A stretch of DNA of 32,125 bases, from positions 1-32,125 of the forward strand of contig JAERSW010000090.1 in the NCBI GenBank assembly GCA_016845305.1, written 5' to 3'. Under the pieces are notes generated by a model that saw only the letters and a list, made by a program, of their open reading frames with translations, was not told where the DNA came from and ran no database searches. The stretch is from Acidimicrobiales bacterium (GTDB taxonomy: Bacteria > Actinomycetota > Acidimicrobiia > Acidimicrobiales > MedAcidi-G1). A program made the translations under genes and the position numbers. Positions 10,288 through 18,639 of the stretch are shown here, piece after piece. Within the stretch, counting starts at the first letter, position 1; each line of letters begins with the position of its first letter.

Positions 10288-11334
10288 TCAGGCCGCCCCG
10301 GGCAGGCTGCGGGCCATGTCGTGGGCCAGCGACGCCAGGTCCAGGACCCGCCGCCCGAACAACTCCACGAGGCGAGGATCGTCCTGGTCGCCCATCACCC
10401 CGGCGGCATAGCGGCTGTAGACGCCCTCCACGATGCAGGCGATCCGCCAGTAGGCGAACGCCACGTAGAAGTCGAGATCGTCGAGGTCACGGGTGCCGTG
10501 GCGGGCGTACAGCTCGCGCACCTCGTCGGTGGTGGGGAAGCCCTCGGCGGCGGTCGGCGGGGGCGCACCACCGGTGGTCCGCTCGTCGCCGTAGGCCACC
10601 ATGCCGGCCACATCGGCCAGCACGTCCCCGAGCGTGCACAGCTCCCAGTCGAGCACCGCGGCCACCGGGCCGGTCGGGTCCATCATGCAGTTGTCAAGCC
10701 GGAAGTCGCCGTGGACGATGCCCACGCCCTGCTGGACGGGGATCCGGGCGGACAGGATTTCGTGGGTCTCCAGCACGCCGGGGACCTCCCGGGTGGTGGC
10801 GTCCACGAACTGGCGGCGCCAGCGCTTCAGCTGCCGCTCGATGTAGCCCTCGTGGCGACCCAGGTCGGCCAGGCCGACGGCGTCGAGGTCGACGGCGTGC
10901 AGCCGGGCCAGCACCTCGACCAGCGACTCGCCCATGCGGCGCCGCACGTCGACCGGGACCTCGTCGGCCTCCTCGATGGTGCGGACCACCACGCCGGGCA
11001 CGAAGTCCATGACGTAGAAGGGAGCGCCGTTCACCCCGGCGTCCTCGCACAGTCCGACCACGCCGGGAACGGGCACGCCGCTGTCGGCCAGCGCCGAGAT
11101 GATCCGGTGCTCCCGGGACATGTCGTGGGCCGTGGCCAGCACCTGGCCCAGCGGCGGCCGACGCAGCACCCAACGGCGGCCGTGCCCGTCCGACACCCGG
11201 AAGGTCAGGTTCGACCGCCCACCGGTGATCAGTTCGAAGTCGAGCCCACCGTTCGCCCCCGCGTCCAGGCCGCCCACCCGGTCGTCGAACCAGCGCACCA
11301 GGTTGTCGTGGTCGATTCCCGCGGGCGTCGTCAT
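10288..11334 (-). CDS. APH-fold phosphotransferase (ACAD10-like family)
   Basis: This 348-residue protein kinase-like phosphotransferase has the catalytic loop HGDFRLDN (H208, D210, N215) and the metal-binding VLDWE (D229). An N-terminal lobe with GGRSNLTFRV and WVLRRPP resembles the APH domain of ACAD10/11 and the actinobacterial homologues that act on hydroxy-acyl or small-molecule alcohols. The usual Lys of the N-lobe is Arg in VLRRPP, which is seen in this subfamily. The substrate is unknown and antibiotic resistance should not be assumed. ATG 11334 lies 8 bases after TACCGT (minus strand), so transcription is probably leaderless. The PAC2 gene follows in the same operon. Confidence 0.87.
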   Translation of the reverse strand: MTTPAGIDHDNLVRWFDDRVGGLDAGANGGLDFELITGGRSNLTFRVSDGHGRRWVLRRPPLGQVLATAHDMSREHRIISALADSGVPVPGVVGLCEDAGVNGAPFYVMDFVPGVVVRTIEEADEVPVDVRRRMGESLVEVLARLHAVDLDAVGLADLGRHEGYIERQLKRWRRQFVDATTREVPGVLETHEILSARIPVQQGVGIVHGDFRLDNCMMDPTGPVAAVLDWELCTLGDVLADVAGMVAYGDERTTGGAPPPTAAEGFPTTDEVRELYARHGTRDLDDLDFYVAFAYWRIACIVEGVYSRYAAGVMGDQDDPRLVELFGRRVLDLASLAHDMARSLPGAA

Positions 11335-11342
11335 CGGTCCGG

Positions 11343-11348
11343 ACGGTA
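11343..11348 (-). promoter_or_regulatory. -10 element of the phosphotransferase/PAC2 operon
   Basis: TACCGT on the minus strand ends 8 bases before ATG 11334. It sits in a 49-base divergent gap with the thioredoxin promoter. Confidence 0.6.
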
Positions 11349-11371
11349 GTGGAGCGCTCCGGCGGGGTGCC

Positions 11372-11377
11372 TACCCT
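11372..11377 (+). promoter_or_regulatory. -10 element of the thioredoxin-TPR gene
   Basis: TACCCT ends 6 bases before ATG 11384, the tightest leaderless spacing in the window. It supports this start over the upstream in-frame codons, which would run through the divergent promoter. Confidence 0.6.
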
Positions 11378-11383
11378 GCACCC

Positions 11384-12103
11384 ATGGCCGCAGCGACCAC
11401 CATCGACGTCACCGACGCCACCTTCCAGGCCGAGGTCATCGACCGCTCCCATCAGGTGGCGGTCGTCGTCGACCTGTGGGCCGAGTGGTGCGGCCCGTGC
11501 AAGGCGCTGGGCCCGGTCATCGAGGACGTGGTGGCCGAGTTCGACGGCAGGGTCGTCCTGGCCAAGGTCGACGTGGACGCCAACCCCGGCGTCGCCCAGG
11601 CCTTCCAGGTGCAGTCCATTCCCGCCGTCTACGGCCTGGTCGACGGCAAGGTGGCCGGCAACTTCGTGGGCGCCCAGGGCGCCGACGCCGTGCGGACCTT
11701 CGTCCAGGGCCTGCTGCCCGGCGAGGAGGTCTCCGAGATCGACCGGCTGGTGGCCCTCGGCGACGAGGCGTCACTGATCCAGGCCCTCTCGATCGAGGCC
11801 GACCACGTCGGAGCGGTGACGGCCCTGGCCCTGCTGCTCGTCGAACGCGACGGCGAGGGCGACACCGACGCCGCCCTCAACCTGCTGGACCGCATTCCCG
11901 AGTCGGCCGAGACGCGTCGGATCGCGGCCATGGCCCGCACCGAGGCCGTAGACGACCTCGAGGCCACCCTCGAGTCGCTACTCCCCACCGTGAAGGCCGA
12001 CGAGGACGCCCGGCAGCGCTTCGTCGACCTGCTCGAGGTGCTGAGTCCCGAGGATCCGCGCACCGCCGCCTGGCGTCGCCGCCTCACCTCCGCCCTGTTC
12101 TAG
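11384..12103 (+). CDS. Thioredoxin-TPR protein (YbbN/CnoX-like)
   Basis: This 239-residue protein has an N-terminal thioredoxin domain (about 1-110) with an intact WCGPC active site (C36, C39) and a C-terminal helical TPR-like region (about 125-239). This is the YbbN/CnoX arrangement: such proteins hold unfolded clients and protect them from oxidation before handing them to chaperones. Having both active-site cysteines makes redox activity likely here; the E. coli protein lacks the full pair. FQVQSIPAVYGLVDGKV is the conserved cis-Pro block. ATG 11384 was chosen from the TACCCT promoter 6 bases upstream. The gene diverges from the phosphotransferase operon and is followed by a possible terminator hairpin. 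Confidence 0.9.
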   Translation: MAAATTIDVTDATFQAEVIDRSHQVAVVVDLWAEWCGPCKALGPVIEDVVAEFDGRVVLAKVDVDANPGVAQAFQVQSIPAVYGLVDGKVAGNFVGAQGADAVRTFVQGLLPGEEVSEIDRLVALGDEASLIQALSIEADHVGAVTALALLLVERDGEGDTDAALNLLDRIPESAETRRIAAMARTEAVDDLEATLESLLPTVKADEDARQRFVDLLEVLSPEDPRTAAWRRRLTSALF

Positions 12104-12116
12104 GGGCCTCTGCCTC

Positions 12117-12132
12117 GGGCCCGCCCGGGCCC
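12117..12132 (+). terminator. Possible terminator after the thioredoxin gene
   Basis: GGGCCC arms around a GCCC loop, extendable to 7 bp, lie 14 bases after the stop codon. There is no T-run, so termination is uncertain; G+C-rich actinobacterial terminators often lack one. Confidence 0.35.
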
Positions 12133-12182
12133 GCCCTCCTCCACTTCCCCGGAGCGACCGCGACCCCGGAAAGGGGCGTGCC

Positions 12183-12821
12183 GTGTCCGGCCCCGTCGAC
12201 GAGATCCGCCATCGGATCGACGACCTCCTCTACGAACGACCGCTGACCCCCGTCCGCCTCGTGGTGGCCGCCGCGGTGCTGCTGGCCGCCGCCGGCCTGC
12301 TCCTGGCCCTCTGGTGGCCCGGTGGCTCCGCCGACCCGGCCCGGCTGCCGTTCGTCACCGTCCCGCCCGAGCCGCCCGGCACGGTGCCGACGGCTCCGGC
12401 CGAGGTGGTGGTGCACGTGGCCGGGGCGGTGGCCCGGCCCGGCCTCTACGTCCGTCCCGAGGGCGACCGCGTGGCCGACGCCATCACCGCGGCCGGCGGC
12501 GTCCTCGACGACGCCCGTCCCGACCTGTTGAACCTCGCCGCCCCGCTCCGGGACGGCACCCGGATCTGGGTGCCGTCGACCGACCGGGACGTCGATCCGG
12601 GCATCGACCTGGCGGACGCCGGTCCGCCGCCGGTGGTCGACGTCAACCGGGCCGACGTCGACGAGCTCCAGGCCCTGCCCGGGGTGGGCCCGTCGCTGGC
12701 CGCGGCCATCGTCCGCCATCGGGACCGGATGGGGGCCTTCGCGACGGTCGAGGACCTCCTCCACGTGCCGGGCATCGGCCCGTCGACGCTGGCCGGCTTC
12801 CTCGACCGGGTCGACCTCTGA
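12183..12821 (+). CDS. comEA: ComEA-like DNA-binding competence protein
   Basis: This 212-residue protein has one N-terminal membrane anchor (about 24-46), a proline-rich linker, an SLBB domain (about 74-130: VVHVAGAVARPGLYV...ITAAGG...LNLAAPLRDGTRIWVP), and a C-terminal double helix-hairpin-helix (about 148-212: VDVNRADVDELQALPGVGPSLAAAIV and LLHVPGIGPSTL). ComEA binds incoming double-stranded DNA outside the membrane and passes it to ComEC. GTG 12183 has GGAAAGGGG (12168-12176) at a good Shine-Dalgarno distance, one of the few such sites here. comEC follows directly. No type IV pilus gene is in the window, so a working uptake machine cannot be confirmed. Confidence 0.92.
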   Translation: MSGPVDEIRHRIDDLLYERPLTPVRLVVAAAVLLAAAGLLLALWWPGGSADPARLPFVTVPPEPPGTVPTAPAEVVVHVAGAVARPGLYVRPEGDRVADAITAAGGVLDDARPDLLNLAAPLRDGTRIWVPSTDRDVDPGIDLADAGPPPVVDVNRADVDELQALPGVGPSLAAAIVRHRDRMGAFATVEDLLHVPGIGPSTLAGFLDRVDL

Positions 12822-12856
12822 CCGGGCCGAGGGGGATCGCCGGCCTCCGGTGGTGG

Positions 12857-14563
12857 GTGGCCGGTGTGCTGCTCGTCGCCGTGGTGGTGCCGGTGCGGGC
12901 GGGAGCGGCCTGGCGGGCCACCGCCGAGCCACCCGCGGGGCCGATCGCGGCCCGGGCCACGCTGGTCGGCGACCCCACGCCGCTGGCCGACGGCGGCTGG
13001 CGGGCCGAGGCCCGGGTCGATGGGCGACGCCTGCACCTGGCGTTCGGGGCCGCCCACGCGGTGTCCGCCGACCTGCTGGCCGGCGACTCGGTGGACGTCG
13101 ACGGTTCGGTGGTCCGGCCGGCCCGTCGGTGGCAGCGGATCCGCCACGTGGTCGGCACCCTCGAGGTCGACCGGGTCGGTGCGGTGGACCCGGCCGGTCC
13201 GGTCCACGGAGCGGCCAACGACCTGCGCCGCCTCCTGGCCCGGGGAGCCGGGCCCCTGGACGACGCCCAGCGTTCCCTGCTGGCCGGCCTGGTCCTCGGC
13301 GACGACCGCGACCAGTCGGCCACGACCACCGACGACTTCCGGGCCGCCGGGCTCGGCCACCTGCTGGCCGTCTCCGGTCAGAACGTGGCCTTCGTGGTGG
13401 CCGCCGTGGCGCCGGTGCTGGGGCGGATCCGCCACCGGTGGCGGCTGCCCGCCACCCTGCTCCTGCTGGGCTTCTTCGCCCTCCTGACGAGGTTCGAGCC
13501 GTCGGTCCTGCGGGCCACGGCCATGGCTGGCGGGAGCGCGGTGGCGGTGACCCTCGGCCGGCCGGTGGTCGGGCTCCGCCTCCTGGTGGCCACGGTGGGC
13601 GTCCTGGTGATGGTCGACCCCCTCCTCGTCCACCGTGCCGCCTTCCGGCTGTCGGTGGCGGCCTCGGCGGGGATCCTGCTGGCCGCCCGCCCGCTGGCCG
13701 ACCTGCTGCCGGGTCCCCGTCCGCTCCGCGACGCGGTGGGCGTCACCATGGCCGCCCAGTCCGCCGTGACCCCGCTGCTGCTGGCCGGGTTCGGACCGGT
13801 GCCGGTGGCCGCCCTGCCCGCCAACGTGCTGGCCGGGCCGGTGGCCGGGCCCCTCATGGCGTGGGGCCTGACCGGGGGCCTCGTCGCCGGCCTGGCCGTC
13901 GACGCGGGCTGGCCGACCGTCGCCCGGATCCTCCACCTGCCCTCCGCCATGGGCCTCGACTGGATCAGCGGGGTGGCCCGCTGGGCGGCCGACCATCCGA
14001 CCGGCCTGCTGGGTCCGGTCCTCGGCACGGCGGTGGCCCTCGGCGTGGGCGCCGCGGCGTTCCTGTCGGGACGGGGTCGTCGGCGACCGGGACGTCGGGT
14101 CCTGGCCGGCACCGGAGCGGTCCTCCTGGTGGTGGCGATCGCCGCGTGGACCGGCGGCGCCCGCCCCGGGGCGGCCGACGGGGTCCGGGTGCTGGACCCC
14201 GACGGGACGGTGGTGGTCGTCGACCGGGTGCACCGTGCCGAACGGCTCCTGTCGACGCTGCGCCGCCACGGCGTGGACGCCCCCCGACTCGTCGTGTTCC
14301 GTGAACCCGTGCCCGAGGCGGTGGCCCTGGCCCTGGACGACCGCTACGGGCCCCACCTGCGATGGGGTCCGCCCGGCTCCTCGACGTCGGCCCAGCCGCC
14401 CGACGGCCAGCGGATCCGGGTGGCCGACACCACGTGGGCCGTCCACCTCCGCAGGGGCCGCTTGCTGGTCCGCCGGGTCCCCGAGCCCGTCGCCACCGGG
14501 CTGGACGGGACCGTCGAGGCACCCGGGGAGCGTCACCCCGCAGGTGTACCGTCGGCCGGGTGA
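12857..14563 (+). CDS. comEC: ComEC/Rec2-type DNA channel protein, C-terminal domain degenerate
   Basis: This protein of about 568 residues contains the Competence domain (FRAAGLGHLLAVSGQNVAFV, LTRFEPSVLRATAMAG, AAFRLSVAASAGILLA) with many membrane helices, preceded by one N-terminal helix and an OB-like segment. ComEC passes single-stranded DNA through the membrane. The family's C-terminal metallo-beta-lactamase domain should carry an HxHxDH metal site. Here the last 150 residues keep a matching outline (VRVLDPDGTVVVVDR, RLLSTLRRHGVDAPRLVVF) but have no such motif. The start is uncertain: no ATG is near, GTG 12857 is my choice, GTG 12866 is possible, and the frame is open to the comEA stop (CTG 12818). 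The stop overlaps the folP-like GTG. Confidence 0.85.
   Translation: MAGVLLVAVVVPVRAGAAWRATAEPPAGPIAARATLVGDPTPLADGGWRAEARVDGRRLHLAFGAAHAVSADLLAGDSVDVDGSVVRPARRWQRIRHVVGTLEVDRVGAVDPAGPVHGAANDLRRLLARGAGPLDDAQRSLLAGLVLGDDRDQSATTTDDFRAAGLGHLLAVSGQNVAFVVAAVAPVLGRIRHRWRLPATLLLLGFFALLTRFEPSVLRATAMAGGSAVAVTLGRPVVGLRLLVATVGVLVMVDPLLVHRAAFRLSVAASAGILLAARPLADLLPGPRPLRDAVGVTMAAQSAVTPLLLAGFGPVPVAALPANVLAGPVAGPLMAWGLTGGLVAGLAVDAGWPTVARILHLPSAMGLDWISGVARWAADHPTGLLGPVLGTAVALGVGAAAFLSGRGRRRPGRRVLAGTGAVLLVVAIAAWTGGARPGAADGVRVLDPDGTVVVVDRVHRAERLLSTLRRHGVDAPRLVVFREPVPEAVALALDDRYGPHLRWGPPGSSTSAQPPDGQRIRVADTTWAVHLRRGRLLVRRVPEPVATGLDGTVEAPGERHPAGVPSAG
14547..14552 (+). promoter_or_regulatory. -10 element inside comEC for the folP-like gene
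   Basis: TACCGT ends 7 bases before GTG 14560. It lies within the comEC coding end, so folP-holA could be expressed apart from comEA-comEC. Confidence 0.5.
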
Positions 14564-15441
14564 TCGTCGAACTGGGAGCCGGCCACCGCTTCGACGTCAC
14601 CCACCGCTCGTTGGTCATGGGCATCCTGAACCGGACACCCGACTCGTTCTGGGACCGCGGCCGCTTCTGGGACTTCGACGACTTCCTCCGCCTGGCCGAA
14701 CGGCACGTCGCCGACGGAGCCGACCTGTTCGACGTGGGGGGCTCCAAGGCCGGTCCGGGCCCCGAGGTGACGTGTGCCGAGGAGCTCGACCGGGTCGTGC
14801 CGGCCATCGAGGCGCTCCGGGCCCGCTTCGACCTCCCCATCGCCGTGGACACCTTCCGCGGGGCGGTGGCCGACGCGGCGATGGCGGCCGGTGCCACGGT
14901 CGGCAACGACATCAGCGGCTTCGCCGACCCGACCTTCCTCCCGGCGTGTGCCCGGCACCGTGCTGCGGTGGTGGCCACCCACGTCCGCATCGGGCCCCGC
15001 ATCCCCGACCCCGAGCCCGACTACGCCGCCGACGGTGGCGTGGTGGCCGCGGTCCGGACCTTCCTGGCCGAACGGGTCCGATGGGCACTCGACGCCGGCA
15101 TCCCCGACGAGCGGATCATCGTCGACGCCGGCCTGGACCTCGGCAAGACGCCGGACATGTCGGCCGAACTCCTGCGGGCCTCCGACGACCTGGCCGGCCT
15201 GGGCCGGCCCGTCCTGCTGTCGGCGTCCAACAAGGGCTTCCTCGGCGAGGTGGCCGGCGACGACCTGACCGAGCGAGTGGAGGCCACGTGGGCCGCCCAC
15301 GCTCTGGGCATCGCCGGCGGCTGTCGCATCCTGCGGGCGCATGACGTCCGCGGCGCCCGACGGGTGGCCGACGCCATGGCCGCCGTGCTGGCCGCCGACG
15401 TGGAGGCCATCGGGGCCGGCGCAATCGGGGCGGCCCGGTGA
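14560..15441 (+). CDS. Dihydropteroate-synthase-family pterin-binding protein, divergent
   Basis: This 293-residue TIM-barrel protein is related to FolP, which joins pterin pyrophosphate and p-aminobenzoate. Conserved parts are MGILNRTPDSF (N24, D28), DTFR (D97), GNDISG (N116, D117) and RAHD (259-262). Other motifs differ: the STRPG loop is SKAGPG (62-67), the usual MHMR block is THVRIGPRIPDPEPDY, DPGIGFGK is DAGLDLGK (189-196), and SRK is SNK (223-225). It may be a true but divergent DHPS or a paralogue with another role, like mycobacterial FolP2; the symbol is withheld for that reason. GTG 14560 overlaps the comEC stop and the stop overlaps holA, so it sits mid-operon with its own TACCGT promoter. 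Confidence 0.82.
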   Translation: MIVELGAGHRFDVTHRSLVMGILNRTPDSFWDRGRFWDFDDFLRLAERHVADGADLFDVGGSKAGPGPEVTCAEELDRVVPAIEALRARFDLPIAVDTFRGAVADAAMAAGATVGNDISGFADPTFLPACARHRAAVVATHVRIGPRIPDPEPDYAADGGVVAAVRTFLAERVRWALDAGIPDERIIVDAGLDLGKTPDMSAELLRASDDLAGLGRPVLLSASNKGFLGEVAGDDLTERVEATWAAHALGIAGGCRILRAHDVRGARRVADAMAAVLAADVEAIGAGAIGAAR

Positions 15442-16457
15442 CCGCACCCCGGCCGGTGGTGCTGGTCACCGGCGACGACGTGGGCCTGGTCGCCGAGGCG
15501 GTCCGTGCCGCGGTGGCCGAGGCCCTCGGCGACGAGGACCGCTCCCTGGCCCTCGAGGAACTCTCCGAGGACGACTACCGCACCGACGACGGCTTCGAGG
15601 TGGCCCGCCTCGTCGACGCCGCACAGACCTCCCCGTTCCTGACCGGACGACGCGTCGTGGTGGGGCGCCACCTCGGTCGGTTCGGCGACAAGGACTCGGT
15701 CGCCCCGCTGGTCGCCTACCTGGCCGACCCGCTCGACACCACCGGGCTGGTCCTCGTCTGGGAGAAGGGCGTGGCCCCGGTCCAGCAGCGCCTCAACCAG
15801 GTGCCGAAGTCGCTGCTGGAGGCCGTCGCCGCGGCGGGCGGCGAGGTGCGCAAGACCGCGGTGGGGCGGGGCCGGGAGGCGCAGCAGTGGCTGGACGACC
15901 GCCTCGACGAGGCCCCGGTGGCCCTCGACCGGCCGGCCCGGGCGCTGGTGGCCCGACGCCTCGGCGAGGACCGTTCGACGGTGGTGCCGCTGCTGGAGAC
16001 CCTGGCCGCGGTGTTCGGGCCCGGCGCCGAGGTGGGCGCCGATGACGTGGCCCCGTTCCTGCGCGACGGCGGCGACGTCGCCCCGTGGGACCTCACCGAC
16101 GCCATCGACGGCGGGGACGTCGCCAAGGCGCTGGACTGCCTGACCCGGATGATGGCGGCCGGTGGGCGCCACCCGCTGGCCATCCTGTCGTCACTCCACG
16201 GGCACTACGGACGCCTGCTGCGCCTCGACGGGTCGGGGATCCGCGACGAGACGGGGGCGGCCGACGCCCTGGGCATCAAGGGGTTCCCGGCGAAGAAGGC
16301 CCTGCAGGCCTCGAGGAAGCTGGGTGGGGAACGGATCGCCCGGGCCGTGCGGCTGCTGGGCGATGCCGACCTGGACCTGCGGGGACGCTCGGCGTGGCCG
16401 CAGGAACTGGTGGTGGAGGTGCTGGTGGCCCGACTGGCGAGCCTGTCCCGACGCTGA
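15438..16457 (+). CDS. holA: DNA polymerase III delta subunit
   Basis: This 339-residue protein has the layout of the clamp-loader delta subunit, which opens the sliding clamp during replication. The N-terminal AAA-like domain has the degenerate nucleotide site expected of delta (VVLVTGDDVGLVAEAV). Family blocks are FEVARLVDAAQTSPFLTGRRVVVGRHL, LVLVWEKG, and a C-terminal collar region HPLAILSSLHGHYGRLLRL...GIKGFPAKKAL. GTG 15438 overlaps the stop of the DHPS-like gene (GTGA). It closes the comEA operon and converges on rpsT 17 bases later. holA next to comEC and rpsT is a common bacterial arrangement, which supports the call. Confidence 0.92.
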   Translation: MTAPRPVVLVTGDDVGLVAEAVRAAVAEALGDEDRSLALEELSEDDYRTDDGFEVARLVDAAQTSPFLTGRRVVVGRHLGRFGDKDSVAPLVAYLADPLDTTGLVLVWEKGVAPVQQRLNQVPKSLLEAVAAAGGEVRKTAVGRGREAQQWLDDRLDEAPVALDRPARALVARRLGEDRSTVVPLLETLAAVFGPGAEVGADDVAPFLRDGGDVAPWDLTDAIDGGDVAKALDCLTRMMAAGGRHPLAILSSLHGHYGRLLRLDGSGIRDETGAADALGIKGFPAKKALQASRKLGGERIARAVRLLGDADLDLRGRSAWPQELVVEVLVARLASLSRR

Positions 16458-16474
16458 CCCGGTCGGGGCCCCGC

Positions 16475-16735
16475 CTAGCCGGCGAGGCCGTCGAGGCGCT
16501 TCTGCAGCCGGGACTTGCGGCGGGCCGCGGTGTTGGGGTGCAGCACGCCCTGGGCGGCGGCCTTGTCGATCCGCTTCATGGCGGCGGACGTGGCCTCGGC
16601 CAGGCCCTCGCCGGACTCGGCGGCCTCCAGCGCGCTGCGGGTGCGGGTCTTCAGCTCGGTCCGCACGGCCTTGTTGCGCAGGCGGCGCTTCTCGGTCTGG
16701 CGGTTCCGCTTGATCTGGCTCTTGATGTTCGCCAC
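16475..16735 (-). CDS. rpsT: Ribosomal protein S20
   Basis: This 86-residue basic helical protein has the S20 signature [29 protein letters not shown] and a C-terminal [17 protein letters not shown]20 binds 16S rRNA early in 30S assembly. GTG 16735 gives the standard VANIKSQ start; an upstream in-frame ATG (16780) would add 15 residues not found in the family. The gene is single and convergent with holA. It has a real leader of about 85 bases starting from a TAGAAT promoter, unlike most genes here. Confidence 0.96.
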   Translation of the reverse strand: MANIKSQIKRNRQTEKRRLRNKAVRTELKTRTRSALEAAESGEGLAEATSAAMKRIDKAAAQGVLHPNTAARRKSRLQKRLDGLAG

Positions 16736-16831
16736 GGGAGTGGTCCCTCGGTGTTCTCGTCTCGCTTCCCGGCGGGGCACTGCGCCACCCGGCGGGGTCC
16801 GGTCCTCGGACCGGCACGGTGGACGATTCTA
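16736..16831 (-). promoter_or_regulatory. rpsT promoter and 5' leader with hairpin
   Basis: TAGAAT at 16831-16826 (minus strand) is the best sigma-70-like -10 in the window. The leader that follows begins with a perfect 7-bp stem CCGGTCC / GGACCGG (16799-16814). A GAGGGA purine patch lies before the GTG. The hairpin at the 5' end could stabilise the message or serve S20 feedback; neither is shown. Confidence 0.55.
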
Positions 16832-16838
16832 CCGCCGG

Positions 16839-16844
16839 TACCGT
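16839..16844 (+). promoter_or_regulatory. -10 element of lepA
   Basis: TACCGT ends 10 bases before ATG 16855 and lies 7 bases from the divergent rpsT -10, so the two promoters interleave. Confidence 0.5.
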
Positions 16845-16854
16845 CCTGACCGGC

Positions 16855-18639
16855 ATGGACCTCGCACGGCTTCGCAACACCTCGATCATCGCCCACATCG
16901 ACCACGGCAAGTCCACGCTGGCCGACCGGATGCTGGAGCTCTGCGGAGCCGTCGACCCCCGCGAGATGCGCGCCCAGTACCTCGATTCCATGGACCTGGA
17001 GCGGGAGCGGGGCATCACCATCAAGCTGCAGAGCGTCCGCCTCGACTGGAACGACGCCGTCATCAACCTGATCGACACCCCCGGCCACGTCGACTTCGGC
17101 TACGAGGTCAGCCGTTCACTGGCCGCCTGCGAAGGCGTGATCCTCGTCGTCGACGCCGCCCAGGGCATCGAGGCCCAGACGCTGGCCAACTGCTACCTGG
17201 CGCTGGAGAACGACCTGGAGATCGTGGCCGCCCTCAACAAGATCGACCTGCCGGCCGCCGAGCCCGACCGGTACGCGGAGGAGATCGAGCAGGTGCTGGG
17301 CATCCCCGCCGAGGAGGTGCTCCACATCAGCGCCAAGACGGGGGAGGGGGTGGCCGAACTGCTGGACGCGGTGGTGGAGCGCACCCCGCCGCCGGTCGGC
17401 GACCCGGATGCTCCGCTGCAGGCACTGGTCTTCGACAGCCACTTCGACCAGTACCGCGGCGTGGTGTCGTCCATCCGGGTGGTCAACGGGCGCATCGGTT
17501 CGAAGGACGTCCTCCGCTTCATGCAGGCCGGCGCCGTCCACGAGGTCGACGAGATCGGGGTGCGCCGCCCCGACCCGACCCCCGTCGACGGCCTCGGTCC
17601 CGGCGAGGTGGGGTACCTGCTGGCCGGCATCAAGGACGTCGGCGAGGCCCGCTCGGGCGAGACGGTGACCTCCAGCCGCCACGGCTCCGACGAGGCCCTC
17701 GAGGGCTACCGCGAGCCCCAGCCCATGGTGTTCAGCGGCCTGTACCCGATCGACGGCGACGAGTTCAACGACCTCCGCGAGGCGCTGGAGAAGCTGCGAC
17801 TCAACGACTCCAGCTTCACCTACGAGCCGGAGACCTCCGGCGCCCTGGGCTTCGGCTTTCGCTGCGGCTTCCTCGGCCTCCTGCACATGGAGATCGTCCG
17901 CGAGCGCCTGGAACGGGAGTTCGGCCTGAGCCTCATCACCACGGCGCCGTCGGTCGAGTACCGGGTGACCCGCACCGACGGCCAGGCCCTCGAGATCGAC
18001 AACCCGTGCGACCTGCCGTCGGGCGCCGAGATCGACCACATCGAGGAACCGTTCCTGCTGGCCACGGTCATCACGCCGAAGGCCTTCACCGGCACGCTGA
18101 TGGAGCTCTGCCAGGAACGACGTGGCGAGTTGGAGGGGTTGACCTACCTGTCGCCCGAGCGGGTCGAGCTGAAGTACCACCTGCCCCTGGCCGAGGTGGT
18201 CATCGACTTCTTCGACCAGATGAAGAGCCGCACCCAGGGCTACGCCAGCCTCGACTACGAACCGGAGGGGTACCGGCGCTCCGACCTGGTCCGGGTCGAC
18301 ATCCTCCTGCACGGCGAGGCCGTGGACGCCTTCTCCACGGTGGTCCACCGCGACTCGGCCGACGTGTACGGCCGGAAGATGACGGCCAAGCTCAAGGAGC
18401 TCATCCCGCGCCAGCAGTTCGAAGTGCCCATCCAGGCGGCCATCGGCGGGCGGGTCATCTCACGGGAGACGGTGCGGGCCTTCCGCAAGGACGTGACGGC
18501 CAAGCTCTACGGCGGCGACATCACCCGGAAGCGGAAGCTGCTGGAGAAGCAGAAGGAGGGCAAGAAGAAGATGAAGTCCATCGGGCGCGTCGACGTGCCC
18601 CAGGAGGCCTTCATCTCCGCCCTGAAGTTGGACGACTAG
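16855..18639 (+). CDS. lepA: Elongation factor 4 (LepA)
   Basis: This 594-residue translational GTPase acts on stalled or assembling ribosomes. It has G1 HIDHGKST (14-21), the switch I RGITIK block, G3 DTPGH and G4 NKID, then EF-G-like domains ([24 protein letters not shown]) and the LepA-specific C-terminal domain ending in [25 protein letters not shown]. Length is normal. ATG 16855 gives the family start MDLARLRN; an in-frame ATG at 16819 would add 12 residues and lies upstream of the TACCGT promoter. The gene's last 27 bases recur downstream with synonymous changes (18680-18706), so its 3' end may have been exchanged by recombination. Confidence 0.96.
   Translation: MDLARLRNTSIIAHIDHGKSTLADRMLELCGAVDPREMRAQYLDSMDLERERGITIKLQSVRLDWNDAVINLIDTPGHVDFGYEVSRSLAACEGVILVVDAAQGIEAQTLANCYLALENDLEIVAALNKIDLPAAEPDRYAEEIEQVLGIPAEEVLHISAKTGEGVAELLDAVVERTPPPVGDPDAPLQALVFDSHFDQYRGVVSSIRVVNGRIGSKDVLRFMQAGAVHEVDEIGVRRPDPTPVDGLGPGEVGYLLAGIKDVGEARSGETVTSSRHGSDEALEGYREPQPMVFSGLYPIDGDEFNDLREALEKLRLNDSSFTYEPETSGALGFGFRCGFLGLLHMEIVRERLEREFGLSLITTAPSVEYRVTRTDGQALEIDNPCDLPSGAEIDHIEEPFLLATVITPKAFTGTLMELCQERRGELEGLTYLSPERVELKYHLPLAEVVIDFFDQMKSRTQGYASLDYEPEGYRRSDLVRVDILLHGEAVDAFSTVVHRDSADVYGRKMTAKLKELIPRQQFEVPIQAAIGGRVISRETVRAFRKDVTAKLYGGDITRKRKLLEKQKEGKKKMKSIGRVDVPQEAFISALKLDD

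Noticed and set aside
16819-16854. Earlier lepA start at ATG 16819
   Set aside because: It lies upstream of the TACCGT -10 and overlaps the divergent rpsT promoter; 16855 gives the family N-terminus.
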